Origin: Culex pipiens pallens
Taxonomy: Eukaryota > Arthropoda > Insecta > Diptera > Culicidae
Direction: 5' to 3'
DNA: 64,000 nucleotides
NCBI RefSeq assembly: GCF_016801865.2
Contig: NC_068937.1
Location: 128,998,117-129,062,116, forward strand
Below the pieces are notes generated by a model, which saw only the letters and a program-made list of their open reading frames with translations, was not told the DNA's origin and did no database searches. Shown here piece after piece: positions 22,369-35,197 of the stretch (positions are counted from its first letter, which is position 1; each line of letters opens with the position of its first letter). The translations under genes and the position numbers were made by a program.

Positions 22369-23400
22369 GGCCCTTCGTCTCACAACGAGTACCACTAGGT
22401 GAAAGGGTGTCGACGACGACGACGACACGTCCTGGACGAGGAACGGAACAAATTGTTGAGCGATGAAAATTCCCCTCCCCCGTTTCTTTTTGCGTTGGCC
22501 TCCTCCCTTTTCCCTTCTAATTTAGCGCAACCATTAGTTAGAGAACAGAAATATGGAGGATTTGTAGATTGATTCTATCAATTGTATTAGTTTAGGTTCA
22601 TCCGAATGATTTCTTCCGCGTGACCCGTTTGTCGATCAGGAAAGAGAGATTTGTTTTCGGTTTCTTTTTGTTTGGGGGATCAAAGCAGCAAAAGCCCTAT
22701 TGTGACGAGCTTTTTGGAACCGGGTGCGAAGGCGAAAACCATTAACGGGAGCGCGAGTGTTTTTTGCAGATTTTTTATTACAACTGGTAGAGTGTAGTGA
22801 ATCAAAGCAAAAAAAATAATCAAATTCATATTTTAATTCGTCTCATAAATCTATAGCATGAAATAAAATTGATTCATCAATGTCCGCGTGTGAATGTGTA
22901 GAGACACTAAACAGAAAAAAAAACCTAGAAGTTAACCCTTACAAAATCCGGAAGAATCTTACCAAACCTTACCCCGTAAGCAGCAGTATGAATCCTTCAT
23001 CACACCCAAATGCTTTAATACGTCCCCATTTTTTAGATTCCTCTATTTCACTTTGTTATTATTTTTTGTTTGTTCTTTATAGTGTATGAAGCAAGCCGCA
23101 AAGTATAAGGTTTAAATAAAAACAAAACACACACACAGACACGTTACAAAATAACAAAAAGAAGAAAAAAACTATAATTATTATAAACTAATGAAATAAA
23201 TATAGTTCATAAATGTGGTGGAAAACACATTGCAATTGCATGGGATGACAAGTGTAAAAAAAACTATAATTTATTCACAATACATACCCGGCAGAAATAT
23301 TACAAAACAATAAAAAAAACGTATGAGCTATGAAATATATATTACTTTTTGGTTTCCTTGTAATGAAAAATATAAAAAGAAAACTCCTTATCAAAATTTG
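22369..23400 (+). other. AdipoR 3' UTR and downstream
   Basis: Gene-like leader-free sequence follows the stop, with AATAAA at 22862-22867 and another near 23115. AT-rich sequence follows. No other gene seen. Confidence 0.6.
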
Positions 23401-24711
23401 ATTTTTTTTTTCTTTTGCAGTGCATGAAACCAAGCCCTTCTTTCATTTCATTTATTTCGTTATATAAGCATTACTTGTGTGGAGTTACTATACTTAGCTG
23501 AGATGTGGACTACCTTTCAACAGCTGATTAATTCAAAGTTGGGAACAGAGTTTGCGGGTGCTTAATGAATCGAGTAAATCTACTGAAGGAAAAAAAGCTT
23601 CAAAATAACCCTAAAAAGCCCTTCTATTCTGCACATTTAATTTTTAGTAAATCTTTAAATTTTCTTTATTTTCTAAAAATATTTCAAATAAAACTGCTTC
23701 AAAATTAAATTTGCGGACATTTTATCAAATACATTTTAAAATAAGATAATTTTTGTTTATTTTTTTTAAGGGAATCTGAGTGAAAATAACCCGACAACTC
23801 GTCAAAACTGCGTTAACTCAGAAATGACCCTGTCCGGCGGTCGTGCGATTCGAAGCGTTATCTACTCGAAATCGATCTTGTCCTGCCATTTTTGAGCGTT
23901 TGTCGTGCATTTGATCGAATGTCAAAGGTGACATCTGCAGTTCGTGTTGGTACTAGTAGGCTACGCAATTTGATGACAAATCAGTTTTTCCAAATCCAGT
24001 AAGTTTGCTTAGTGAGGTAAAATTAGAATTCATTTTTAAACGCTCAAATCTGCTCCAAATCGCACTGGAAGATGTGCTATTGAGCGACGGGCTCGATGTT
24101 TAAGTGCCCATGGTTGCAAATACAGGAACTTTCTGGATTAGCGAAATGATCAAATTAAAAAGGTTAATTAAAGTAACTTTTTTTTGTTTCCCTTATCATT
24201 TGCTAACAAAAATCCTTTCTACAGGTTTTGTGCAACCTTCGGATTATAATCGTTTCCTTGTACGGATCATAAAATAATAGAATAAAACAAATAAAAACAT
24301 AAAATGCGATAAAAAAGAGTTTGTTTTAGTTTAATCAACACAAAAATTTGAAACTTGGGTGTCCGACAATCGCAGGACATTCTAAATAATAAAGTCACAC
24401 GAAAACGGCCCGACGACGGGCCGTCAACGTCGATTTCGGACAAAGTGTTGCATATACGCACGAAAAGGGCCCGAATTCCGTCGGACAAACCGTCGGAATT
24501 TGGGCCGTTTTGTCGAGCCGTCGGGTGGTTTTCGGGCCGTTGTCGGCCCGGTCCGTCTGTCAGGGGAGTTATGAACAATAAACAATATTTTAGTCGATTT
24601 AGGCTCGAGATCGAGCCAAATCGACTTGAGGCTCGCTGCCAAAATTCTTGCTGGGTGCGTTCCAACTTGGAAGAGTGTTTGTTCGATTTGGCTCTTTTTT
24701 CTCACTGGGAA
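23401..24711. other. Intergenic; GC-rich patch with nested hairpins at 24395-24560
   Basis: Mostly AT-rich. 24395-24560 is unusually GC-rich, with repeated short inverted motifs (GACGGGCCGTC, GGGCCGTT, CGGCCCG) that could fold. No family assigned and no supported gene. Confidence 0.4.
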
Positions 24712-24800
24712 TAAGGCTTTCTAGTCAGAAATTTGCCAACACATTCAAAGTAGGTTTTTTTGCATCAGATTTGCTATAATTTTCTAGCAAAAGTTTTTTA
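24712..24800 (-). repeat. Dispersed repeat family 3 (one unit)
   Basis: On the minus strand, AACTTTTGCTAGAAA, AAATCTGATGCAAA and CTAGAAAGCCTTAT occur in the same order as in the two units at 44239-44380 and 44517-44672. Confidence 0.65.
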
Positions 24801-24852
24801 TCATGCGACTTCTGTGTTTTTTTTTTGACTGATCGACAGCTCGAACTCGATC

Positions 24853-25337
24853 ACCCAGTCAACTCAATCGGAATTCTGAAACGGAATTCAATTCGAATCG
24901 TTTACGTATCCCGTTTCAAGCGCAACAACCGATTCCGTGTTCGAATGGTTCGAATTCGTTTTTATGCTATTCGATCAAATGCTAAAATACCTTTGTTCAC
25001 TCAGTTTACTGAAACATATCTGCGGGAACAACACGGAAAAGGGGCAGATAAGCATTTTTATAGTTTGAACTATGTTACTTATTGTCGAGCTTCAGGTAAA
25101 TAGTTTTGTCAATGCTCAAGCGCCTTTTTTTCTAATATTGTTGCAACTTTTATGCAGGCATCAGTATTAATTTCTGAAGCATCTTTTGAAAGAGGCAGTA
25201 CGACATTGCCTGGGTATTTCAATTCGAATTCTAAGACGGAATCTAGTTAGATTCTGGTTCAAACGTGGAACCGGTAGTTACGTTTGAAACGGAATCTAAA
25301 TAGATTCCGTTCAGAATTCGAATTGATCTGACTGGGT
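24853..25337. mobile_element. Foldback element, 485 bp
   Basis: ACCCAGTCAACTCAATCGGA at the left; the right end, ATTGATCTGACTGGGT, is its imperfect complement. The interior repeats ACGGAATCTAG- and GGAATTC-type motifs in both orientations. No frame. Confidence 0.65.
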
Positions 25338-25499
25338 ACAACCTTTCATTACAATTGTATGCATTTTACTTTTTCAGCAAAAATGTTTTTGAAAATAATC
25401 ATGGTCGGGCTTTAAATTTGAGTGCACATGTAGTTGAGGTTGAAAGAATTGTGTAAAACCAACCTAAAACTAAGTCAACTTTTTCGAAACGTGCTCGGC

Positions 25500-25763
25500 T
25501 GTCATGTTTCGCGGATGAGTCCGACCCTGGCTAGCGCGAGAGAGAAAAAGAGAAGAGAGCGGAGAAAAGGTTGAAAAACATTTTCAAAGCCAGCAGCAGA
25601 CTCGTTTTGCAAGTGAACCCGTCCGGGTTGTTCCGTGCAGTTTTTTGTGCAAATAAAATAAACCAGGCAAAAGCAGTTACGATCGGATTGAGTACACATT
25701 CTATACTACCAAGGAGTACGTGTTAGAGGAAAAGAAGCTGGAATTTGAGATTAATTTCTCTGG
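25500..25763 (+). promoter_or_regulatory. Candidate noncoding 5' exon of Shoc2
   Basis: A GC-richer, purine-rich leader ending at a GTAAGC donor (CTCTGG before it, GT at 25764-25765). Another candidate exon ends at a GTAAGC donor near 27162. Both are plus-strand and upstream of the Shoc2 coding exon, whose acceptor TTCAATTGCAG ends at 27850. Promoter position is inferred. Confidence 0.4.
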
Positions 25764-25965
25764 GTAAGCGAAATTTTCCATCTTTTCCCAAAATCGGATC
25801 GAAGGAGGCCTCCGCCACATTGTGTGCAAGTGTGTGTTTGTATGTGTGTATCTAAAGAAAAAGAGAGCAAGGGAGAGCGTCTGTGAAGAGAGCGTGCGTG
25901 GAGAGCGAAAGAGTTGCACCTGTCAGGGAATGTTTTCAAAACAAGAGGTGCGTTTAGTGCACTGT

Positions 25966-26122
25966 AACTGAAAATCGCACTTTGCTGAGATCGTTTTCGC
26001 ACTTTTCATACGACTTTTTTTCAGTTCGACTCCGATTACACAAAAAAGTGTAATCGTAGTTGAACTGAAAAAATCGTATGGGGAGGTGCGAAAACGAACT
26101 CAGCAAAGTGCGATTTTCAGTT
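25966..26122. mobile_element. Palindromic MITE, 157 bp
   Basis: Arms begin AACTGAAAATCGCACTTTGC and end with the complement at 26122. The inner arms (CATACGA, TTTTTTCAGTT) resemble the inner arms of the MITE at 11984-12149, so the two may be related. Confidence 0.85.
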
Positions 26123-27850
26123 TGTAATTTGTTGTTTTATTGGGTACGATAACTTGTTTGTTAAACTATGTATCAAGTCAAGGAGTTACAGTGTTGCGTG
26201 CAAAATTGCCTATTCGACGCCAACATTTCAAAAAGCATCATGTACAAACCGTGCGTTTGACCCCCTCCCCCCCTCGTAACAAAAGTTTCATACAAATTTT
26301 AAAAAATGTGTTAATTTTTCGGGTTTTTAAAGAAAAAAGTGGTTAAACAACTATTTTATCATTGTGAAACGTTACAGTAAGTAGGTCCATTCCCGTACTT
26401 GCAGAATTGCAGGAAGTCACGTTTTTGCTATATCTTTTTCTTGAAGGCGCAGCACATATCGGCAACTTGGCGAAATTGCAAAATGCAAAGTTTCTCTTGG
26501 GTCCTGATGAGGGCGCCAAATTGTTTAAGGAGGGCGACATTTTTGCTAAAGAACTTGTTAGTCGACCTACCCTGCATGTGTCTGATATGCAAAAACAGCA
26601 AACAGTCTGAAATTGAAAAAAAGTGTCCCAGTGAAAAAAAGAGTGTTCCAAGTACAAATGCCCACAATGGTTCAAGAAAAAAAAATAGTTCAAAACAAGT
26701 ATTCTTAACATGTTGATTTTAATTTAAAATTTATCGGTCATATTTATTTTTGTGAACCCTGTCCCAATAGTGCTCCCATATTTGAGATTGTGTGTAGAAA
26801 GTAGAAATTCTCGCCAAATTTGATTGAAAAACTCTCACTCGGATGGGCAACACAGCAGCACAAGGCGATTGAAGTCCGTACTAGAAGAAGGAGTGAGCAG
26901 TGAGAGCCGGAGAGTGAGAGAATAATGTTTGAAGAGAAAGAGAGGGAGGGAATTTCGGGTTGATGATGATGGGCCTTTGCCATAGCAATTGTCCATTCGT
27001 TGAGCAGAAGTGCCACAGGATAAAAGTGAGTCTCGTGGATTGTCTCCTCCCCAGCCAGCCAACACAGCCAGAAGAAGGCAAGAAAAGTTGCAAAGGAAAG
27101 AAAAAAACGGGATTTCTTCAGGAGATTTTGCTTTGTCTGTTAAATTGGCAAGTTTGTTGTGGTAAGCATCCGCGGGGGCTCGCAAAAGAGGTGGCCAACT
27201 TCCGGGAGCCGTGCTCCGAGCGGCAGCGCGGTACCCTTGAAAAGTGGCACCTTTTTCGGTGGTGTGTGCAAAATGACGTTTTTTTTTTCTTCCTCCTGCT
27301 GCTGGCTGGCTGGCTGGCCACTGTTTGGTGGGATGGGGAACAGAAATTTTCCTCTCTCCCAAAATTTTTTGACAGGTCTCGAGACCTACGGAGGGAGGCG
27401 TTTGGCCTACTACGAACGGGTTCTCCCTGGACCACACAGTGAGTAGTGTGGCGTAGTGACCATGGCCTTCTCTGTTGTGTGTGGTGAACCTCGGAGGTCG
27501 GTTCACCTTGACTTTAAGGAGGTGCATTGCCTACTGCCAGCCAGTCAGTGCTTGCTATGTGCACTTGAGGCACTGAAGTTCAAGTTTGTGTAAGGCCGAT
27601 GACTAAAGAAGAGCTCTGATTATGTGTGGGATGGGGCTGGCTCACCGTCCGAATTATTATTTCATTGGGGAATTGTTTTTTTTTGCAAAATATGTGCCAA
27701 CTATTGACCTTCGGGACGTCAATCTCTCGTAACCATCGTCTTCCGTTTTACGAGTTGTTGTTGTTTTTGCCCAGTTGTTCTTCCAAGTCGAACCTGTTTA
27801 CAAATCTACTGTGCTCTAGCTAATAATAATAACAATAATTTCAATTGCAG
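26123..27850. other. Presumed 5' intron(s) of Shoc2
   Basis: Contains CT- and GA-rich tracts and several overlapping short frames on both strands, none with a recognisable domain. 26345-26715 has an open frame of mixed composition that I do not recognise. Confidence 0.4.
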
Positions 27851-28124
27851 ATCTCGCTGGTGTGTGACAATTTGCATCGTACACGTCTGAACTGCACGTC
27901 AAGAGATAACGACGCTCCTATCAGCAAGCAACGTGCGAGTGGCCGTCCCGTGACGAGACAGAGAGAGAGACAAGCATGGATCGCTGCTAGGAGGTCTCCG
28001 CGAAAAAAAAATCAACGTCCAACAGTCACTGTAGATAACACGTTGCGTGATTGCACCACAGACAAAGTCAGCGAAGACCTTGGGCAGAACACGAACGACC
28101 TCCCCAAAAACGAACGAACGAGGC

Positions 28125-30271
28125 ATGAATCTGGGAAGTTCCGGTGGAACGAGCACTTCCGGACACACAAGCAGCGGTTACTCGTCCGGTAACGCACCCG
28201 GAACGTCCTCGTCGTCCACCGGAGGAGGAGCAACCAGCAGCGAAATGCCCGCCGAAATCCGTCCCAAGGTGGTCACAGTGAAGCACCCCGAGTCGAACAA
28301 GCCCAAGCCGACCACCAAAAAGGGCAAAGCGATCCAGGCCGATGTGGATGTCATCAAGGAGTTTCAGCGCTGCAAGGAGGAAAACATCCTTCGACTGGAC
28401 CTCAGCAAATCCTCCATTACCGTCATTCCACCGTCCGTCAAGGATTGCACCAGCCTGATTGAGTTCTACCTGTACGGCAACAAAATCAGCTCCCTCCCCG
28501 TAGAAATCGGCTGCCTCTCCAACCTGAAAACCCTGGCCCTCAACGAAAACTCGCTCACCTCCCTGCCGGACTCGCTGCAGAACCTGAAAGCGCTCAAAGT
28601 GCTCGACCTGCGGCACAACAAGCTGTCCGAAATCCCCGACGTCATCTACAAGCTGCACACGCTGACCACGCTCTACCTGCGCTTCAACCGGATCAAGGTG
28701 GTCGGCGACAATCTGAAGAACCTCAGCAGCCTGACGATGCTCAGCCTGCGCGAGAACAAAATCCACGAACTGCCGGCCGCGATCGGGCACCTGCGGAACC
28801 TCACCACGCTCGACCTGTCCCACAACCACCTGAAGCATCTGCCCGAGGCGATCGGCAACTGCGTCAACCTGACGGCGCTGGACCTGCAGCACAACGACCT
28901 GCTCGACATTCCCGAGACGATAGGAAATCTGGCCAACCTGCAGCGGCTCGGGTTGAGGTGAGGGTGGCTCACGGCTTCTTTTTTTTCGTTACAGATCAAC
29001 TTGAACTCGACCAATATCGTGACTCGGTGTGGGGGTACTATGCCGAATGGTTAAGCGATCTACTTTTCAAGCAGTATTTCAACCAGAAGCGACGGGACCT
29101 AACAGAAAGAAGTCGTGACTCAACTCTGGAGTACTGCATCGAATTGGTCTCCAGCAGCTGCAAAACTCTTCCCAGTGATTAGAATGCAGTGGCAGTTGGA
29201 AGAGAAAAAGTGCAGTGTTAATGCTACAAGGATAACCATCATGACGAAGAACTTTAGATACTTGAATGGCACGTCCCGACATGGGAGAGGGTTCGCGAAA
29301 TTTTGCATTGCTACCCCGTATAGAGCCCTGAGACGATACTGATTGAGTTCAAGGAGCTTTCGGCATCGCGGAAATTTGCAATCTCTCGTCCCTTTTTCAG
29401 GTACAACCAGCTGACGGCGATTCCGGTCTCGCTGCGCAACTGCATCCACATGGACGAGTTCAACGTGGAGGGCAACAGCATCAGCCAGCTGCCGGACGGG
29501 CTGCTGGCCAGCTTGAGCAACCTGACCACCATCACCCTGTCGCGGAACGCGTTCCACAGCTACCCGTCCGGTGGGCCGGCCCAGTTCACCAATGTGACCA
29601 GTATTAACATGGAGCACAACCAGATCGACAAGATTCAGTACGGCATCTTTTCGCGCGCCAAAGGACTCACCAAGCTGAACATGAAGGAGAACGCGCTGAC
29701 GTCGCTTCCGCTCGACATTGGCACCTGGTCCCAGATGGTGGAGCTTAACTTTGGCACGAACTCGCTCGCCAAGCTCCCGGATGACATCCACTGCCTGCAG
29801 AACCTGGAGATTTTGATCCTGTCCAACAACATGCTGAAGCGAATCCCGAACACGATCGGCAACCTGAAAAAGTTGCGCGTGCTCGACCTCGAGGAGAACC
29901 GGCTGGAGTCGCTTCCGTCGGAGATCGGCCTGCTGCACGACCTGCAGAAGCTGATCCTGCAGTCGAACGCCCTCCAGTCGCTTCCCCGCACCATCGGACA
30001 CCTCACCAACCTGACGTATCTGTCCGTCGGCGAAAACAACCTCCAATATCTGCCGGAGGAAATCGGCACCCTCGAGAACCTCGAGTCGCTCTACATCAAC
30101 GATAACGCCTCGCTGGTGAAACTCCCGTACGAGCTGGCCCTGTGCCAGAACCTGGCCATCATGAGCATCGAAAACTGTCCCCTGTCGGCGCTTCCGCCGG
30201 AAGTGGTGGGCGGCGGGCCCAGCCTGGTCATACAATATCTGAAGCTCCACTCGCCCTACCGACAGATGTGA
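28125..30271 (+). CDS. Shoc2: Leucine-rich repeat Ras/RAF scaffold Shoc2 / Sur-8
   Basis: Two coding exons, 28125-28957 and 29401-30271, are joined by a 443-bp intron in phase 2 (Arg codon AG/G) and give 567 residues. Residues 1-75 are Ser/Gly/Thr-rich then Lys-rich (VKHPESNKPKPTTKKGKAIQ). From about residue 85 onward about 20 leucine-rich repeats of 23 residues follow (LxxLxLxxNxLxxLPxxI). The tail reads YLKLHSPYRQM, as in Shoc2 orthologues. Shoc2 binds M-Ras and PP1 and promotes RAF dephosphorylation in the Ras-MAPK pathway. Length is close to that of human SHOC2 (582). The ATG at 28125 is the first in frame after the 27850 acceptor; the GTG at 28047 is not used. A long antisense frame over each exon is a shadow of the repeat codons. 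Confidence 0.96.
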
Positions 30272-30988
30272 TTTGGTACAGACAATTTAACGCTGGACAT
30301 TGTCGCCAACGCCGGCATGCAGGCCGCCGCCCTGGTCGCGTTCGTCCGGGCGGCCCTCGTCTAGGCACCGGCACCGATCGAACGAAGGGGACACGAGGGA
30401 AACGAGAGTTGTGTTTTTTATTTTTGTTCGAACGAAAAAAAAGTAACTTCTTAGTAAGGAAAAAAAAAAACAGAAAAATCAATGTGATTTAAAAAAAAGC
30501 TTTAATAATATTGCTATTAAACAAAACAAAAAAGGAAGAAACCATAACATTTAAAATAATCAAGTGCGAAGCAGTGAGTCGTGCATGTAAACACAGAGTT
30601 AGAGTTATTTGCAAAACAAACAAAACAAAAATGAAATCAACGTATTTAAATGCATAAAAACAAACAGTAACAGTAAAAAGTGAATGGTTAAAGTATATAA
30701 TATAGTTCAAGAAGCAGCAACAAGCCATTACAATTTGACTTAAAGTGAGAGTGTGTGTACAAAAGTTGTTTTTTTTTTTCGGTTGGTCGTTGAAGAGAAT
30801 GGAGACGGAAAAGCATCGCCGGTGTTCGGAAGAGAAGGATGCTTGCTTGTGGAACTCTTCCGAAGCATCTGTTTGTTTTAGTTTTGTGGTAAGTCGAACA
30901 ATTCATATGTTTACTAAAATAAAAAGTAGAAATCATCAATTGATTCCAATAGCTTTTACGTGTAAAACACGTAAAATCAACTTGAAAA
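30272..30988 (+). other. Shoc2 3' UTR
   Basis: AT-rich sequence with A-runs; AATAAA at 30918-30923 is a likely poly(A) signal. The hAT-like element begins just beyond it. Confidence 0.55.
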
Positions 30989-33900
30989 CTAGAGCGTCCA
31001 ATTTCCCGGGTTTACAAATTTCCCGGGAAACGGGAAATTTTCTACCAAATTCTCGAGAATTCCCGAATTTAAATATATTGTAAATTGTTTCTGAACTTGT
31101 TTCTGATACATATTATACAACAAATTGTAAAGGACAGCGACTTTAACGGTTAAAAAGAGTGTCAATTAACTGCTTGACTGCATGTAAAAAATCATACAGC
31201 TACATGAAAATTTATATGTTTTTTTTTTAAATTGCAATAAATCAAGTACAATTAATCAAAAAAAATATCTCAGGTATTTTTTTAATGAGAAGTATTTTTT
31301 ATCAAGTGAGTAAAATGAATCCATACTCAAAAATCATAATTCTATTAAACTTGTTTGAGAGAATGTGGTTTGACCTATACCCATATCTGAAGTGAAAAAA
31401 AAACATGCAGAAATTATGTTTTTCACCCCTCAACAAAATGGTACAGCTTTTAATACGTTTTGTTTTCGTTTTCGTTTTACGGAGCAAGGTGGGGGACGCG
31501 GCCTCAAGTCAGTCCAAGTCCGGTTTCTTGTGGAAAAAAGGGTAGTGGCCGAACTAGTATTGCATACAAAATGAACACCACCGGAAGATATAGGGGATCG
31601 GGAGGGGGAAGGTGAAAGAAAATTAGTGTAGGTGTGAGTAGTAAGAACTTGGATGACTTGAGCAGTTACGTTAATCTAGCTTTAAAACTGAATAAAAGAA
31701 ATCTGAAATTATGATTTAATCTAAAACTAATTTGAGATTTAGACAAAGGGATGTATTTCAAATTTAAAGGAAATCAAATAAATTTACTGGAAAATTAAAG
31801 AAGAAAACTAACTTGTCAAGGGAACATAAATCTTGAGGCCTTTTTTCTGGGAAAACTAACTAACTTGAATCAACCTCAACTAAACTGTCTGAAAGTAACT
31901 TGAATCTCAAATCCCCGAAATTTTAATTACAAAGCCAAACATTTCTTTACCTAGTTTTAAAACCTGTCTTGCTGCTTCCAAAAACAATATACAATAATGA
32001 AATGTTCATATTTGACAAGTTGAACACTCGTTGTTAAAACGACTATTTCGTGCCTTCCATTTCATTCGGGCACACAAGCTTTGCAAACAAGAGTGCATCC
32101 CTATCATACCTTATGTAAACTATTATTTGAGTGAAAGAGACACAATCCTGTTCACACCTGTGTGTCCTTTTGAAATGTTAGGCTCTATTTGATCGTCAAA
32201 ACTCCAGTAGATTCTCGATTCGCAACAATGGTCGATACAACCATAATCCGAAAACCGTTAGTTCAACAGATTAACGAATTTTGTCCGATATCATTTCATT
32301 ATTGATTGATCGAGACTCTATAGATTTTTTGACAATTCAGAATGGTTAGTATACCACTTCAATTGGAATCAGAGATTCTGATAGCATTACTAAACTGGCT
32401 TACACATAACTGGAGTCTGGAAGTGTTAAACAGCCTAGAAAAAGTTACAAAAAAAACTAACTATTCCTCCCCATTATCAAATAGATTTAAACCTGTTCCT
32501 AACCGATTTTACGAACAAGAATATTGAGATTAAAATAAAAAAAATCAATTTCTTGCAATTTTACATATTATAAAAGCTGTGATTTCTATCAACACAAGTA
32601 TATAAATATAAAATAGATGTGTGATATATATCAACATCGGAAACCATCTTTGCAAGTAGCCCTGAAACGACGGCAACGTGTGGCTCCATCTCCAGGGAAG
32701 AATACTTCAAAAATGTAATTTCAGAGTAGAAACACAAACAATTAGTCATTTTTTTTTTTTTTTTTTTTTGGGAGGGTGGTCCAGCCGCACATCGTTGATG
32801 TTGAAACCTCTAAACTGGGCCCTCGTCTTGTCACGTCCGTCAGTAGTCTTGTCGTATATTACAACTAGAACCAGATCTGCCAATGAATTAGTACACTTCG
32901 ACCAAATAAACACTGACGCTGTATGGATCTGACTCTAGAATAAATGCACAGTTGTGTGTTATTCATAAGTCCAAAATGTTCAATTATTCATATAAGTCCA
33001 AATATTCATTTGCGGATAACTACCTAACTTGAATTGAATACAAGATTTAAAGCAACCTATCCGAAAGCTACTCTTATCTCAAATCCCCGACATTTTAATT
33101 ATTAACCAAAAAATACGTTTCTTTTAAAACCTGTCTGGCTTCTTTAAAAAACAAAAAAAAAAAAAAAACAAAAAAATAACAGTTGATATTTTACAAGTCG
33201 TGAATTGAAAAAGAGACGACCATTTGTTCGTCAGAATTCCAGTAGATCCTCAATTCGCAACAATGGTCGATACAATCATAATCCGACAACCGTTAGTTCA
33301 ACAGATCAACGAATTTAGTCCGATATCATTTCACTATTGATTGATCGAGACTCTATGAAAATTTTGACAAATTATAATGGTTTTTATGCTACTTGAATGA
33401 AAATCACCGATTCTGATAGAATTACTAAATTCACTGTTACTAATTTTGTCCCTAAATAACTAAAGGCAAAGTATAAAAAGTTGATATTTATAGTTAAAAT
33501 CCTAAATTCTACAATCACTATTTTTTTAAACCCGCATCCTAACCTGACACCCACTTTAAGATAGGGAAAAATCACATATGTAGCGGTTCATTGTACAAAT
33601 GTGATATTTCCACTATCAGAGAACCTCCTTGTCTCGATGACAGCTTACCGGCCATCGATTAAGCCCTGAGACTACGCCAAAGTGGGTTCTCGCAGCATGA
33701 AGTGGTGTCCATGTGTAAAAATGGAAGCTTCAGCAATATACTGAACACTTCGATTTTAATTCCACATCGAATCAAATCATACTCTTTGCCAAACAAGCAT
33801 CAAACCTATGACACTCATTATGACAAAGCCCAGGGAACAAAATGGTACAGCTTTTAATTATATCTTTATATTTTCCTCGTGTTTGTTTTACTTTAAGTTT

Positions 33901-34284
33901 TGAACTAATATTTTTTTCCATTTTTTAAACACCTCTCAAAAAATACAAAGTAGTATACAAAGTTTTTAAATGATTTTTTAAAGGTTTTATTATGTCACAT
34001 GATTTTGAGGTTTATAACTGACTTCGTTTGAAAGATTTTACATGGCACAAACACGTAGTTCAAATTTTACGAACATCTCATATGATCATGGTAAACAAAA
34101 AATGTTAAACAAACTCTCTATCTTACTTTGACAGCAAAGGGTTTATATATTTTTTTAAACGAAATAACACCAGTAATTCTGTAAAAAAAATTTTTTTCAC
34201 GGGAAACGGGAAATTAACAAATTTCCCGGGAAACGGGAAATATTTTTTTCCGGGAATTTCCGGGACAGGAAATTGGACGCTCTA
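30989..34284. mobile_element. hAT-like inverted-repeat element, 3.3 kb, with nested retroelement
   Basis: Terminal repeats CTAGAGCGTCCAATTTCC (left) and GGAAATTGGACGCTCTAG (right, ending 34284). Subterminal TTCCCGGGAAACGGGAAATT motifs occur at both ends. If the ends are taken as TAGAGCG, the flanks are TTGAAAAC and GTGAAAAC, an 8-bp hAT-type duplication with one mismatch. 31455-33835 is a later insertion; without it the element is about 0.9 kb and has no transposase. Confidence 0.75.
31455..33835 (-). mobile_element. Retroelement nested in the hAT-like element
   Basis: 2381 bp bounded by a perfect 23-bp direct repeat (31432-31454 and 33836-33858). The left edge, read on the minus strand, ends in an A-rich tail of AAAACG-like units, so the element probably lies on the minus strand. 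Inside are two direct repeats, about 31851-32420 and 33015-33450 (roughly 75-80% alike by eye), each with GATTGATCGAGACTCTAT. No reverse transcriptase frame remains. Confidence 0.7.
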
Positions 34285-35197
34285 GTGAAAACATTTGACC
34301 TAGAAAGTTTTGTTTCTGCTAGGGCCACCACGTAGAAGTTATGTGAAAAACTCTAGTGGAAAAATACCGCGTAACTTCACATAACTTCAGCGTAAATATT
34401 TGTTTGAGTGTAGTATACTGCGGTTCTACGCATTAGTATCCCATTTAATGTTTGATATGTTTTGACTTTGTTGTGAAATTTTCTATTTCTTTTCATTTTA
34501 TTTTTATTTGGGGTTTGTAACTCACGTCATACATTTAAATAAGGCAAAATAATATGCAGGGTTGTTACGGACGGCGCGTTTCGCGCGGATCTGGCGCGGA
34601 TTTGCTGGCTAATTTTGCTCAGGCGCGGATTTCGCGCGGATGGCAATTTTGATAAATAAATTAATTGAGAGAGATAGAATACCTTTCAAGTTATTAAGAA
34701 AAATATTATCAGGAATTACGATAATTTGTTTTTTCCTTTGAGTGCAAGAATTTCATAATTTTTATTAATTGAATTTTCTTCTGAAATGTTTGTTTGTATT
34801 TTCTTAGTACGAAACGTCAAAAAATGAAGATGAAGATTATGTAGAAATTATTTTTTATATGTTTCTTGTCATTTCTTAACATCTCCGGCTCTGAATATTT
34901 AATTTCTTTTGAGTTTAGAGTAATGATTTTTAACCTCATTTATTTTTAATTTTATATTGGATTTATTCAATTTTTAATTTTGTAAATCAAATATTACAAA
35001 ATTTCCGAAGATATAGACATTAGAATGTGTAAGAAAAACTATTATTGGGGCTTGTTCTGGTGGGTGCCAGAAGCTGGCAACCACATTCGAATTTTGGAAT
35101 GGAATTTAATCGGTAGAATTTTGTTTTTCTAAATTTAAACATTCTTGGCGAAAATCAAAAGATCAGAACATTCAATAATTTAATAGTTTTTATTATA

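Noticed and set aside
28068..30250. Long antisense frames (274 and 376 codons) over the Shoc2 exons
   Set aside because: They mirror the leucine-rich repeat codons, have biased composition and no domain; the sense strand has clear Shoc2 homology and splice sites.
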